From the NCBI RefSeq assembly GCF_016735685.1, contig NZ_JAERRA010000001.1:2202920-2266919 (forward strand): a stretch of 64,000 nt of DNA, in the 5' to 3' direction. This document shows positions 14,000 to 23,165 of the stretch, one piece after another. A program made the position numbers and the translations under genes. The stretch's first letter is position 1, and every line of letters starts with the position of its first letter. This DNA is from Piscinibacter lacus. Its GTDB lineage: Bacteria > Pseudomonadota > Gammaproteobacteria > Burkholderiales > Burkholderiaceae_C. The notes below the pieces were generated by a model. It was not told the DNA's origin. It made no database searches and was given only the letters and a program-made list of their open reading frames with translations.

Positions 14000-15346
14000 C
14001 TAGGCGAGCCCGCCTGCGGCAGGACGGCCGCCCTCAGGCTGCCAGACCAGTCGCAGCCGGGGCTGGCCGGGCCCCAGGGCGCAGCGCGCGTCCAGGCCCA
14101 GGCCGGGCACGAAGACCAGGGTCTCGCCGAGGAAGAACAGCGGCGCCTGACGCGCCCAGGCCGGCAGGCCGGCGGCCTGGAACTGCTTCTTGAGCGCGCG
14201 CGGCGGCCGGCCGGGCCCGGCCTGGAAGCGCTCGCCGCCCTGCCGGGCGCGGGCCTCCAGGCGGGGCAGCCAGTCGGGCGGCAGGCCGGGCTCGGGGCTG
14301 TCGATCGGCAGCGGCTCGGCGCGCAGGCCGGCGGGCGGCGCGTCCGGCACGCAGCCCTCGGCGGTGGCCCCCCAGCGCAGCAGGCCGCGGTAGCGCCGCA
14401 ATTGCCCGCCCGGCCAGGGCCAGGCGGCCGGGCCGCGTCCGGCGGTCAGGGCCAGCCACAGCGATTCGAAACGGTCGGCCGGCACCGGGTGGCCGCTCTG
14501 CCGCTCGATCCAGTGACGCAGCAGCAGGCGCGCACGCGCGGGCGGGTGGTCGAGCACGGGGACGAGCGGCAGGGCCTGGGTCGCGGCCGGGCCGAGCAGG
14601 GCCAGGTCGCTCTCGGCCAGGGCGCGCAGGTTCTCGGCCGCCTCGGCGGCATGCCGGGCCAGGCGCAGGAGGGCCGACCCGGCCTGCGGAAAGGCACTGT
14701 CCAGCGCCGGCCACACGTGCTGCCGAAGGCGGTTGCGGGCATGGACGGGCTCGGCATTGCTCGGGTCCTCGATCCAGCGCAAGCGGTGGCGGCGCAGATA
14801 GGCCTCGATCGCGCGGCGCGGCTGCTCGCGCCAGGGCCGGGCCCAGCACAGGCCCTGGCGCCATTGCCGCGCCGGCATGGCGGCCAGGCCGGCCGGGCCG
14901 GCGCCGCGCAGGGCCTGGAGCAGCACGGTCTCGGCCTGGTCGCCGGCATGGTGGGCCAGCAGCAGCAGGTCGACACCGGCTTCGCGGGCCAGCGCGGCCA
15001 GCGCCGCGCGGCGGCCCTCGCGCGCCCAGGCCTCGACGCTGTCGCCCGGTCCGGGCCGGCCTTCCAGGCGCCGGCTGGCAAAGCGCAAGGGCGCGCCCGC
15101 CCGTGCCCAGCGCGCCGCCTGGGCCGCGCAGCGGCGCGCCCAGTCGGCCGAAGCCGCTTGCAGGCCATGGTCGATGTGGAAGGCGTGCACCCGCAGGCCC
15201 AGGCCCCGCGCGACGCGCAGGCTGGCATGCAGCAGGGCGGTGGAATCGCGGCCGCCGCTCCAGGCGACGGCGAAGCCCGGGGGGCCGGCAGGCGGCCCGT
15301 CCGCGTCCGGCACAGGGCCGGGATCGACGGGATCAGCGGCCGGCAT
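14000..15346 (-). CDS. tilS: tRNA(Ile)-lysidine synthase
   Basis: 448 residues from ATG 15346. The PP-loop ATP pyrophosphatase motif AWSGGRDSTALLH lies at residues 28-40, followed by the N-type domain (HIDHGLQAASADWAR, LLLAHHAGDQAETVLLQALR, RPWREQPRRAIEAYLRRH). The linker and TilS substrate-specificity domains follow, with the C-terminal RxRxxGERFQxG-like segment ARQGGERFQAGPGRPPRALK. TilS converts C34 of tRNA-Ile(CAU) to lysidine and is essential in most bacteria. The open frame extends farther upstream into accA, but the extension has no similarity to TilS and is rejected. Confidence 0.95.
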   Translation of the reverse strand: MPAADPVDPGPVPDADGPPAGPPGFAVAWSGGRDSTALLHASLRVARGLGLRVHAFHIDHGLQAASADWARRCAAQAARWARAGAPLRFASRRLEGRPGPGDSVEAWAREGRRAALAALAREAGVDLLLLAHHAGDQAETVLLQALRGAGPAGLAAMPARQWRQGLCWARPWREQPRRAIEAYLRRHRLRWIEDPSNAEPVHARNRLRQHVWPALDSAFPQAGSALLRLARHAAEAAENLRALAESDLALLGPAATQALPLVPVLDHPPARARLLLRHWIERQSGHPVPADRFESLWLALTAGRGPAAWPWPGGQLRRYRGLLRWGATAEGCVPDAPPAGLRAEPLPIDSPEPGLPPDWLPRLEARARQGGERFQAGPGRPPRALKKQFQAAGLPAWARQAPLFFLGETLVFVPGLGLDARCALGPGQPRLRLVWQPEGGRPAAGGLA

Positions 15347-15408
15347 GTCGGCCGGGGCGCTCGGCACGCTGCGCGGCCAAGGCAGGGCGGGCCGGCCGGC
15401 GGTGCCGC

Positions 15409-16380
15409 TCAGCGGGCCTTGGTGTCGCTGAAGCGGCCCAGGCCCTTGAGGCGCTCGTAGCGTTGCGCCAGGCGCTCGCGCGGCTTCAGGTCGTCGATCT
15501 GGCGCAGTGTGTCGGCCAGGGCGCGCTTGAGGTAAGCGGCCATCTGCTTGGTGTCGCGATGCGCCCCGCCGACCGGCTCGTTGACGATCTTGTCGACCAG
15601 GCCCAGGGCCTTGAGGCGGTGGGCGGTGATGCCCATGGCCTCGGCCGCATCGCTGGCGCGCTCGGCCGTCTTCCACAGGATGGAGGCGCAGCCTTCCGGC
15701 GAGATCACCGAATAGACCGAGAACTGAAGCATCAGCACCTGGTCGCCGACGCCGATGGCGAGCGCGCCGCCCGAGCCGCCCTCGCCGATGATGGTCGCGA
15801 TGATGGGCACCTCGAGCTGCGCCATCTCGAAGATGTTGCGGCCGATGGCCTCGGACTGGCCGCGCTCCTCGGCGCCGATGCCGGGATAGGCGCCGGGCGT
15901 GTCGATGAAGGTGAAGACCGGCAGGCCGAACTTCTCGGCCAGCTTCATCAGCCGCAGGGCCTTGCGGTAGCCCTCGGGCCGGCTCATGCCGAAGTTGCGT
16001 GCGGCACGCTCCTTGGTGTCGCGGCCCTTCTGGTGGCCGATGACCATGCAGGCCTGGCCGTTGAAGCGGGCGAGGCCGCCGACGATGGACTGGTCGTCGG
16101 CGAAATGTCGGTCGCCGTGCAGTTCCTGGAAGTCGGTGAAGATCTCCGTCACGTAATCGAGCGTGTAGGGCCGCTGCGGATGACGGGCGATCTGCGTGAC
16201 CTGCCAGGGCGTCAGGTTGGCGTAGATGTCCTTGGTGAGCTGCAAGCTCTTCTTGCCGAGCCGGTCGATCTCTTCCGAGATGTCGACGGCCGACTCGCTC
16301 TGGACGTAACGCAGCTCATTGATCTTGTTTTCGAGTTCGGCGATGGGCTGCTCGAACTCCAGGAAATGCTTCTTGCTCAT
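15409..16380 (-). CDS. accA: Acetyl-CoA carboxylase carboxyltransferase, alpha subunit
   Basis: 323 residues, typical for AccA. It starts [20 protein letters not shown] and contains the carboxyltransferase signatures [70 protein letters not shown] and [11 protein letters not shown]. With AccD it transfers carboxyl from biotin-carboxyl carrier protein to acetyl-CoA, the first committed step of fatty acid synthesis. It lies 62 bases upstream of tilS on the same strand, a neighbourhood common in betaproteobacteria. Confidence 0.98.
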   Translation of the reverse strand: MSKKHFLEFEQPIAELENKINELRYVQSESAVDISEEIDRLGKKSLQLTKDIYANLTPWQVTQIARHPQRPYTLDYVTEIFTDFQELHGDRHFADDQSIVGGLARFNGQACMVIGHQKGRDTKERAARNFGMSRPEGYRKALRLMKLAEKFGLPVFTFIDTPGAYPGIGAEERGQSEAIGRNIFEMAQLEVPIIATIIGEGGSGGALAIGVGDQVLMLQFSVYSVISPEGCASILWKTAERASDAAEAMGITAHRLKALGLVDKIVNEPVGGAHRDTKQMAAYLKRALADTLRQIDDLKPRERLAQRYERLKGLGRFSDTKAR

Positions 16381-16496
16381 GCGCGGGGATCCTTGTCGGT
16401 CGGCGCGGATCGGGGGCCGCAGGGCCTTCGTCTTTGACTCGGCATTCTCGCAAAAGCGGGGGCACCGAAAAACGGCGGCGGCCGGGGCCGCAGGCT

Positions 16497-17225
16497 TCAG
16501 TAGTCGACGGGCAGGGGATCGAGGCTGCGCCAGAGGTACCAGGTCGCCACCGAGCGGTAGGGCGCCCAGGCCTCGCCGACTTCGCGGGCCTCGGCCCGCG
16601 ACACCGGCTCGCCGCTGAAGTAGTTGCGGCTGATGCCCTTGATCAGGCCGACATCGTCGAGCGGCAGCACGTTCGGCCGCAGCAGGTGGAAGATGAGGAA
16701 CATCTCGGCCGTCCAGCGGCCGATGCCGCGAATCGCGACCAGCTCCTCGATGATGGCCTCGTCGTCCATGCCGGCCCAGGCCTCCACATGCACGCTGCCG
16801 GCCGCGAAGTGCGCGGCCAGGTCGCGCAGGTACTCGACCTTGCGGGCCGACAAGCCGGCAGCGCGAAGGCCCTCGACCGGCAGATCGAGCAGTTGCGCCG
16901 GCAGCAGCGCCGGGCGCTCGCCGGCCGGCGGCGGGCTGTCGGGCAGGTCGCCGAAGGCCACGGCATTGAGCCGCAGCCAGACCGACTGCGCGGCCTTGAC
17001 CGAGATCTGCTGGCCGACGATGGAGCGGGCCAGGGTGGTGAAGGCGTCGCCGCGGCTGTGCAGCCGTGCCGCGCCGAACTGCGGGATGAGCTTCTTGAGC
17101 ACGCGGTCACGGCGCGCCAGATGCCGGCAGGCTTCGTCCCAGTAGGGCGGCGTCAGTCCCGGCTGGTCGAGGTCCGCCGTCGGCACCGGGGCCGGCGGGG
17201 GAACGGGGCGCAAGGGGGGCACCAC
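16497..17225 (-). CDS. DNA-3-methyladenine glycosylase (HhH-GPD family)
   Basis: About 242 residues using GTG 17225 (GTG 17222 is equivalent). The open frame continues upstream through cysS without homology. The helix-hairpin-helix and catalytic Asp are seen in [20 protein letters not shown] then [15 protein letters not shown], and the substrate domain begins [20 protein letters not shown]. These match AlkA-type base-excision enzymes that remove alkylated purines. No AlkA N-terminal ferredoxin-like domain is present, so it is the short form found next to cysS in many Burkholderiales. It is 14 bases downstream of cysS, likely the same transcript. Confidence 0.88.
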   Translation of the reverse strand: MVPPLRPVPPPAPVPTADLDQPGLTPPYWDEACRHLARRDRVLKKLIPQFGAARLHSRGDAFTTLARSIVGQQISVKAAQSVWLRLNAVAFGDLPDSPPPAGERPALLPAQLLDLPVEGLRAAGLSARKVEYLRDLAAHFAAGSVHVEAWAGMDDEAIIEELVAIRGIGRWTAEMFLIFHLLRPNVLPLDDVGLIKGISRNYFSGEPVSRAEAREVGEAWAPYRSVATWYLWRSLDPLPVDY

Positions 17226-17239
17226 GCGCGATCCGGGGC

Positions 17240-18646
17240 TCAGGCCCGCACCCAGGTCGTGCCCTGGGCGCTGTCCTTCAGCACGATGCCGCGGGCCGTC
17301 AGCTCGGCGCGGATGCGGTCGGCCGCGGCGAAGTCGCGGGCGGCCTTGGCCGCGGCCCGGGCGGCGATCAGGGCCTCGATGGCGGCGCCCTCGGCATCGT
17401 CCGACGCCCCGGCCGCCCCGCCCTGCAGCCAGGCCTGCGGCACTTGCTGCAGCAGGCCCAGGGTACCGGCCAGGGCCTTGAGCAGGCCGGCCACGGCGGG
17501 CGACTTGCTGCGGTTGAGCTCGGCCACCAGTTCGAACAGCAGCGCCACGGCGACCGGGGTGTTGAAGTCCTCGTCCATTGCCGCCTTGAAGCGGGCTGCA
17601 TGGGGATCGGTCCAGTCGATGGCCGCGGGCGTGTCCACGGCCGGGGCTTCGGCCAGCGCGGTGTAGAGCCGCTTCAGGCCGGCGCGGGCATCGTCGAGGC
17701 CGGCATCGCTGTAGTTGAAGGGGCTGCGGTAGTGCACGCGCAGCATGAAGAAGCGGATGGTCTCGCCGTCGTAGTGCCGCAGCACGTCGCGGATGGTGAA
17801 GAAGTTGCCCAGGCTCTTGGACATCTTCTCGTTGTCGACATTGAGGAAGCCGCTGTGCATCCACAGGCCGACGAAGCTGCGCCCGCTGCCGAGATGGAAG
17901 GCCCCGTCGCTCTGCGCGATCTCGTTCTCGTGGTGCGGGAACTGCAGGTCCAGGCCGCCACCATGCAGATCGAACTGCTCGCCGAGCAGGGCGCAGCCCA
18001 TGGCCGAGCACTCGATGTGCCAGCCCGGCCGGCCCGGGCCCCAGGGCGAGTCGTACTTGACCTCTTCAGGCTCCTCGGGCTTGGCGGCCTTCCAGAGCAC
18101 GAAGTCCAGCGGATCGTCCTTGCCGTCGGCCACGGCGACGCGTTCGCCGGCGCGCAGCTGGTCGAGCGACTTGCCCGAGAGGCGGCCGTAGCCGGGGAAC
18201 TTGCGGATCGCGTAGTTCACGTCGCCGCGACCGTCGGCATAGGCCAGGCCCTGGCGCTCCAGGCGGCCGATCAGGTCGAGCATCTGCGGCACATAGTCGG
18301 TCGCGCGCGGCTCCTGGTCGGGGCGCTGCAGGCCGATGGCGTCGAAGTCCGCATGCATGGCCGCGATCATCTGTTCGGTCAGGGCCCGCACGCTGAGGCC
18401 GCGCTCGACGGCGCGCTTGATGATCTTGTCGTCAATGTCCGTGATGTTGCGGACGTAGCTCACCTGCAAGCCGCTGGCCTTGAACCAGCGCTGCACCACG
18501 TCGAAGACGGTCATGGTGCGCGCATGGCCAACGTGGCAGAGGTCGTAGACCGTGATGCCGCAGACGTACATCCGCACCCGACCCGCCTCCAGGGGCACGA
18601 AGTCTTCGAGGCGGCGGCTCAGGGAGTTGTGGATGCGCAGGCTCAT
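17240..18646 (-). CDS. cysS: Cysteinyl-tRNA synthetase
   Basis: 468 residues from ATG 18646; an in-frame extension to 18769 lacks similarity. Class I signatures are present: HIGH as HVGHARTMT (about residue 40), the zinc-binding [10 protein letters not shown] with C-S-A-M-G and H-E segments, and KMSKS as [10 protein letters not shown] (about residue 270). The C-terminal DALR region ([20 protein letters not shown] then [15 protein letters not shown]) is complete. It charges tRNA-Cys. The divergent upstream region is 287 bases, shared with the secreted cyclophilin gene. Confidence 0.98.
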   Translation of the reverse strand: MSLRIHNSLSRRLEDFVPLEAGRVRMYVCGITVYDLCHVGHARTMTVFDVVQRWFKASGLQVSYVRNITDIDDKIIKRAVERGLSVRALTEQMIAAMHADFDAIGLQRPDQEPRATDYVPQMLDLIGRLERQGLAYADGRGDVNYAIRKFPGYGRLSGKSLDQLRAGERVAVADGKDDPLDFVLWKAAKPEEPEEVKYDSPWGPGRPGWHIECSAMGCALLGEQFDLHGGGLDLQFPHHENEIAQSDGAFHLGSGRSFVGLWMHSGFLNVDNEKMSKSLGNFFTIRDVLRHYDGETIRFFMLRVHYRSPFNYSDAGLDDARAGLKRLYTALAEAPAVDTPAAIDWTDPHAARFKAAMDEDFNTPVAVALLFELVAELNRSKSPAVAGLLKALAGTLGLLQQVPQAWLQGGAAGASDDAEGAAIEALIAARAAAKAARDFAAADRIRAELTARGIVLKDSAQGTTWVRA

Positions 18647-18933
18647 GGGCAGACACCGCAGCGGACCCTGCGGGTCGGGACGGGCGGGCGAGGGAGAGGG
18701 GCCAGACGACAAAGGCCGCATGCGGTCGGGCGGCGTGGCCCGGCCGGGCATGCGGCCCGGGGCGTGCACCGCAGGGCGCAGACCCGGATGCAGCGAAATC
18801 AGTATAGCCAGCGCCGCCTGCCGGCCGCAGCCGCTTCATGGGCCCTGCGGCCTGCGCGCTGCGGCGTCTGCGGGAGAATCCGCGGCTGCTGCCCGCCCGC
18901 CCGCGGGCCCTCCCCTTCACGCCGAGGATCGTC

Positions 18934-19551
18934 ATGCACGCTTTCTTCCCGTCCCTGCCCACGCTCCGCCGCCGCCTTGCGCTGCGCGGGGCGGCGCTGC
19001 TGCCCTTGCTGCTGCTTGGTCTGATCGGCCTGCAGCAGCCGGCTGCGGCCGCCGAGCCCAAGGTGCGCCTGAGCACCTCGATGGGCGACATCGTCATCCA
19101 GCTCGAACCGGCCAAGGCGCCCAAGACGGTCGAGAACTTCCTGCAGTACGTGAAGGACGGCCACTACGGCGGCACCGTCTTCCACCGCGTGATCGACGGC
19201 TTCATGATCCAGGGCGGCGGCATGGACGCGAAGATGAGCGAGAAGCCGACCCGCGGCCCCATCCCGATCGAGAGCGACAACGGCCTGCTCAATGCCCGGG
19301 GCACGGTGGCGATGGCGCGCACGCCCGATCCCAACTCGGCCACCGCGCAGTTCTTCATCAATGTCGGGAACAACGTCTTCCTCGACAAGGCGAATGCCCG
19401 GGACGGTCATGGCTACACCGTCTTCGGCAAGGTCGTGTCCGGCATGGAGGTCGTCGACCGCATCCGTGTCGTGCCGACCGGCAACAAGGGGCCGCACCAG
19501 AACGTGCCGCTGACCCCGATCGAAATCAAGAAAGCCACTTTGGAGCGCTGA
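18934..19551 (+). CDS. ppiA: Periplasmic peptidyl-prolyl cis-trans isomerase (cyclophilin)
   Basis: 205 residues from ATG 18934. A signal peptide is clear: basic n-region, hydrophobic LLPLLLLGLIGL and an AAA-A cleavage site around residue 46. The cyclophilin core follows: [50 protein letters not shown] and HGYTVFGKVVSGMEVVD. Catalytic Arg (FHRVI), Gln (MIQGG) and Phe/Asn (QFFIN) are retained. It should assist folding of exported proteins. A cytoplasmic paralogue starts 3 bases later, forming a duplicated pair. Confidence 0.94.
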   Translation: MHAFFPSLPTLRRRLALRGAALLPLLLLGLIGLQQPAAAAEPKVRLSTSMGDIVIQLEPAKAPKTVENFLQYVKDGHYGGTVFHRVIDGFMIQGGGMDAKMSEKPTRGPIPIESDNGLLNARGTVAMARTPDPNSATAQFFINVGNNVFLDKANARDGHGYTVFGKVVSGMEVVDRIRVVPTGNKGPHQNVPLTPIEIKKATLER

Positions 19552-19554
19552 ACC

Positions 19555-20055
19555 ATGTCCACCCAGGTCGAACTGCACACCTCCGCCGGTCTGATTCGGC
19601 TTGAACTCGATGCCGAGCGCGCGCCCAAGACGGTCGCGAACTTCGTGCAGTACGTGAAGGACGGCCAGTACGACGGCGTCATCTTCCACCGCGTGATCAA
19701 GGGCTTCATGATCCAGGGCGGCGGCATGGACGTCGCCATGAAGGAAAAGCCCACCCGCGGCTCCATCCCCAACGAAGCCAACAACGGCCTGAAGAACGAC
19801 AAGTACACCGTGGCCATGGCCCGCACCAGCGATCCGCACTCGGCCAGCGCGCAGTTCTTCATCAATGCCAGCGACAACGGCTTCCTCAACCACAGCTCGC
19901 CCACGCCCAGCGGCTGGGGCTATGCCGTGTTCGGCAAGGTGGTGGCGGGCACCGAGGTGGTCGATGCCATCGAGAAGGTCCGCACCGGCCGCAAGGGCTT
20001 CCACGACGACGTGCCGCTGGACGCGGTGGTGATCGAGCGCGCCGTCGCGCTCTGA
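19555..20055 (+). CDS. ppiB: Cytoplasmic peptidyl-prolyl cis-trans isomerase B
   Basis: 166 residues, no signal peptide. It carries the cyclophilin signature ([68 protein letters not shown]) and the PpiB-type ending. It is strongly similar to the preceding secreted copy but replaces the leader. The 3-base spacing implies one transcript and possibly translational coupling. lpxH follows after 17 bases, the same order seen in many betaproteobacteria. Confidence 0.96.
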   Translation: MSTQVELHTSAGLIRLELDAERAPKTVANFVQYVKDGQYDGVIFHRVIKGFMIQGGGMDVAMKEKPTRGSIPNEANNGLKNDKYTVAMARTSDPHSASAQFFINASDNGFLNHSSPTPSGWGYAVFGKVVAGTEVVDAIEKVRTGRKGFHDDVPLDAVVIERAVAL

Positions 20056-20072
20056 TCGGCAGACCGCCGGCC

Positions 20073-20882
20073 ATGCCCTCACCCACCGCAGCCGCCCCGA
20101 TGAGCCTGGCCTTGCCGCGCTTCTCGGAGCTGTCGATGGAGGGGGTGTGGTCGACGGTGGATTTCCTCTCCGACCTGCATCTCGACGCCGACCATCCCGC
20201 CACCCTGGCCGCCCTGGCCAGCCATCTGCGGCACACGCCGGCCGATGCGGTGCTGATCCTCGGCGACCTGTTCGAAGCCTGGGTCGGCGACGACGCCCGC
20301 CATGCGGGCTGGGAGCGGCGCATCGTCGATGTGTTGCAGCAAGCCTCGTCGCGCATCGCCGTCGGCTTCATGGCGGGCAACCGCGATTTCCTCGTCGGCG
20401 CGGCCCTGGTGCGCGACTGCGGCCTGATCGCGCTGGCCGACCCCACCGTCTTGCAGGCCTGCGGCCGGCGCGTGCTGCTGAGCCACGGCGATGCGCTCTG
20501 CCTGGAAGACCTGGCCTACCAGCGCTTCCGCCAGGAAGTGCGCCAGGACGCCTGGCGCGAACGCTTCCTGGCCCGCCCGCTGGCCGAGCGCCGCGCGCTG
20601 GCCGCCCAGATGCGAGCCGCAAGCCGCGCCCGGCAGGCCGCCGGCCAGCCCGAGACCTGGGCCGACCTGGACGATGCCGCCACCGTGCAGTGGCTGCATG
20701 AGGCCGGGGTCGACTGCCTGGTGCATGGCCACACCCATCGGCCCGGCGAGCACCTGCTTTCGCCGCGCCACCGCCGCCTGGTGCTGAGCGACTGGGACTG
20801 CGACCATGCCCAGCCCCCGCGCGCCGAGGTGCTGCGCCTGAGCGCGACCGGCTTCCGGCGTCTGCCGCCGGACCACGCATGA
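20073..20882 (+). CDS. lpxH: UDP-2,3-diacylglucosamine diphosphatase
   Basis: 269 residues. The calcineurin-like metallophosphoesterase motifs are complete: DLHL (FLSDLHLDADHP), GDxFEAWVGDD, GNRDFLVG, SHGDALCLED and the C-terminal VDCLVHGHTHRPGEH. The FMAGNRDFLxG and LEDLAYQRFRQEVR segments distinguish LpxH. It hydrolyses UDP-2,3-diacylglucosamine to lipid X in lipid A synthesis at the inner-membrane surface. The start at 20073 leaves a ~20-residue leader; ATG 20100 is possible. ATGA overlap with mtfA. Confidence 0.94.
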   Translation: MPSPTAAAPMSLALPRFSELSMEGVWSTVDFLSDLHLDADHPATLAALASHLRHTPADAVLILGDLFEAWVGDDARHAGWERRIVDVLQQASSRIAVGFMAGNRDFLVGAALVRDCGLIALADPTVLQACGRRVLLSHGDALCLEDLAYQRFRQEVRQDAWRERFLARPLAERRALAAQMRAASRARQAAGQPETWADLDDAATVQWLHEAGVDCLVHGHTHRPGEHLLSPRHRRLVLSDWDCDHAQPPRAEVLRLSATGFRRLPPDHA

Positions 20883-21658
20883 TCGGCTGGCTGCGGGCCC
20901 GCCGCGAGGCGCGCCTGCTGCGCGAACGGGCCATTCCCGACGCGCTCTGGCAAGCCACGCTGACGCAGTTTCCCTTCTTGCGCCTCGCCCGGGCCGACGA
21001 AGCCGCCCGCCTGCGCGAGCTGGCCACCCTCTTCCTGGCCGACAAGGAATTCAGCGCGGCCGGCGGCCTGATGCTGACCGATGCCATGGCTGTTGCCGTC
21101 GCAGCCCAGGCCTGCCTGCCGGTGCTGAACTTCGGCCTGGCACCGTATGCCGGCTTCGTCGGCATCGTCATGCATCCCGCCGAAGTCACCGCGCGGCGCG
21201 AATGGACCGACGAGCACGGCATCGTCCACGCCTGGGACGAGGTGCTGGCCGGTGAGGCCATGGAGGGCGGGCCCATCATGCTGTCCTGGCGCGACGTCGA
21301 AGCTGCCGGCACCGACGCCGAAGGCCGGCCCTACAACGTCGTCATCCACGAATTCGTGCATGTGCTCGACATGGGCAATGGCGCCATCGACGGCCTGCCT
21401 GCCCTGCCCGACCCGGCCCTGCGCCGCCACTGGCGCCAAGTGCTTGAAGCCGGCCGTGCGCAATTGCAGCGCGCGCTCGACGCAGGCCGGCCGGGGGTGC
21501 TCGACCCTTACGGCGCGAGTTCGGTCGAGGAATTCTTTCCGGTCGCGGCCGAAGCCTTCTTTCTCAATCCCGAAGCCTTGCGGGACGAAGCCCCGCCGGT
21601 CTTCGATTTGCTGGCTCAGTATTTCCTCCAGGGTCCCGAGATGGCGTCTGCGCGCTGA
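20879..21658 (+). CDS. mtfA: MtfA-type zinc metallopeptidase (peptidase M90)
   Basis: 259 residues. The zinc motif HEFVHVLD (H-E-x-x-H) lies near residue 158, with a downstream EEFFPVAAEAFF glutamate region as in MtfA/Mlc titration factor. The N-terminus (WLRARREARLLRERAIPDAL) and LADKEFSAAGGLMLTDAMAV are family hallmarks. In Escherichia coli MtfA binds and inactivates the glucose repressor Mlc; no Mlc is visible here, so its partner is unknown. It is translationally coupled to lpxH. Confidence 0.93.
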   Translation: MIGWLRARREARLLRERAIPDALWQATLTQFPFLRLARADEAARLRELATLFLADKEFSAAGGLMLTDAMAVAVAAQACLPVLNFGLAPYAGFVGIVMHPAEVTARREWTDEHGIVHAWDEVLAGEAMEGGPIMLSWRDVEAAGTDAEGRPYNVVIHEFVHVLDMGNGAIDGLPALPDPALRRHWRQVLEAGRAQLQRALDAGRPGVLDPYGASSVEEFFPVAAEAFFLNPEALRDEAPPVFDLLAQYFLQGPEMASAR

Positions 21659-21788
21659 ACCGCTTGGCGCACCAGCAGGAGGCGGGCGCACCAAGCTTGC
21701 CGGTCCGGCCCCCAGGGCGGCTGTGCCATCCAGGAACAAGTCCCTGGAAAAACAAGGCGTTCCAACGGTCCCCCAGGAGGGAACACCC

Positions 21789-21808
21789 TTGTCGCATGCT
21801 TGCGACAA
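21789..21808. repeat. Perfect inverted repeat upstream of porin
   Basis: TTGTCGCA-TGCT-TGCGACAA, an 8-bp stem with 4-base gap, lies ~117 bases before the porin ATG. It could be a regulator binding site or a short hairpin in the porin leader. There is no T-run, so it is not a terminator. The remaining 266-base gap holds no gene that I can see. Confidence 0.5.
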
Positions 21809-21924
21809 ACTGCACCAAGACAGCGCCTGGGGCTGCGGCCTTACATCAAGCCTGCGCTAAAGTCATTCGGCGCTGGTTCATGCGAGTAGCCAGGGCAGTC
21901 TTACCCACTCGAGGAGAGAACCCA

Positions 21925-23004
21925 ATGAAGAAGACTCTGATCGCCGCCGCCGCGCTGGCATCGCTGGCTGGCGTCGCCCAAGCCCAGTCGGTCACCCTGT
22001 ACGGCCGCGTGGACGTCGGTTTTGAATACGTGAGCGATGTCGCCACCGCTGGCGGCACCGATTCGGTTTCCAAGTTGCAAAACGGCGGCATCCTGCCCAG
22101 CATCTGGGGCATGCGCGGCAGCGAAGACCTGGGCAATGGCCTGAAGGCCGTGTTCAATCTCGAAAGCGACTTCGGTGGCGACACCGGCGGCAGCCGCGGC
22201 CTGGGCAACATCAGCTCGCTCTTCGGCCGTCAAGCCAACGTTGGCCTGTCGGGCAGCTTCGGCACCGTGCTGCTGGGCCGTCAGTACAGCCCCGCCATCC
22301 TGGCTGACCTGGGCACCGACCCGCGCGGCTTCAAGGAGTCCTTCTCCAGCCTGCTGACCTACGCCCTGAGCCAGAACCCGAGCACGAACGGTCTCGGCGC
22401 TGGCCAGAACAACAACGGCGCCGGCATCTTCACCAGCAACCTGATCTCCTACACCACCGCCATCGGTCCCGTGACCCTGCGCGCTGGTTACGGCCTGGGT
22501 GAAGTCGCTGGCGAAAGCTCGGATGGCTCGACCGTCGCGCTGGGTGCCACCTACGCCGGCCCGGTCACCGTGTCGGGTTCGTACCAGCTGATCAAGGGTA
22601 CCGGCCAGGAAGAAACGAAGCGCTTCTCGGCCGGCGTGGCCGTGCCCTTCGGCGCCCTGACCTTCAAGGCCTACTTCGCCCAAGCCACCGGTGACAACCT
22701 TGCCGGTGTCGAAGTCTCCGACCTGCAGACCTACGCCCTGGGCGTGAACTGGGCCTGGAACCCGGCCAACACCCTGACCGTGGCCTACTACCACGGCGAC
22801 GACGACAAGTTCAACGGCAAGTCGAACGACATCGTCATCAGCAACGACTACGCCTTGTCGAAGCGCACCACCCTGTACGTCCAGTACGTGCATGCCGACG
22901 TGGACGCCGGTGCGAACGTCGTGGGCTCGATCGCTGTCGACCGCGGCATCGTGGCCGGCGAGAAGACCTCGATCTTCGGCGTTGGCCTGAAGCACGACTT
23001 CTGA
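21925..23004 (+). CDS. Outer-membrane trimeric porin
   Basis: 359 residues from ATG 21925 with GAGGAGA upstream. A typical signal peptide (MKKTLIAAAALASLAGVAQA, cleaved after AQA) precedes SVTLYGRVDVGFEYV, the first strand of betaproteobacterial general porins. Later hallmarks include RGSEDLGNGLKAVFNLESDF, NVGLSGSFGTVLLGRQYSPA and the C-terminal aromatic IFGVGLKHDF required for BAM recognition. It forms a 16-strand diffusion channel. Codon use is biased toward C-ending codons as in a highly expressed gene, and a strong terminator follows. Confidence 0.96.
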   Translation: MKKTLIAAAALASLAGVAQAQSVTLYGRVDVGFEYVSDVATAGGTDSVSKLQNGGILPSIWGMRGSEDLGNGLKAVFNLESDFGGDTGGSRGLGNISSLFGRQANVGLSGSFGTVLLGRQYSPAILADLGTDPRGFKESFSSLLTYALSQNPSTNGLGAGQNNNGAGIFTSNLISYTTAIGPVTLRAGYGLGEVAGESSDGSTVALGATYAGPVTVSGSYQLIKGTGQEETKRFSAGVAVPFGALTFKAYFAQATGDNLAGVEVSDLQTYALGVNWAWNPANTLTVAYYHGDDDKFNGKSNDIVISNDYALSKRTTLYVQYVHADVDAGANVVGSIAVDRGIVAGEKTSIFGVGLKHDF

Positions 23005-23065
23005 TTCCGGTTCTCCGGATCCGCAGCCGCCCCGGGCCTCGGCCCGGGCTGCCGCAAGAAGCAAG

Positions 23066-23087
23066 GGCCGCGCAAGCGGCCTTTTTT
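23066..23087 (+). terminator. Rho-independent terminator of porin gene
   Basis: GGCCGC-GCAA-GCGGCC followed by six T (23082-23087), 62 bases after the porin stop. A second GC-rich hairpin (CCCGGGCC/GGCCCGGG around 23030-23047) precedes it. Confidence 0.9.
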
Positions 23088-23165
23088 CATGGTGTTTGTG
23101 GCCTGCAGGCGCCATGCCGGGGGCCAGGTCGCAGGCTTGTCATCGAGCGCCGCAACCATGCGCGC

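Noticed and set aside
13954..16437. Plus-strand long frames across lysC-tilS-accA
   Set aside because: Shadows of three well-recognised minus-strand genes.
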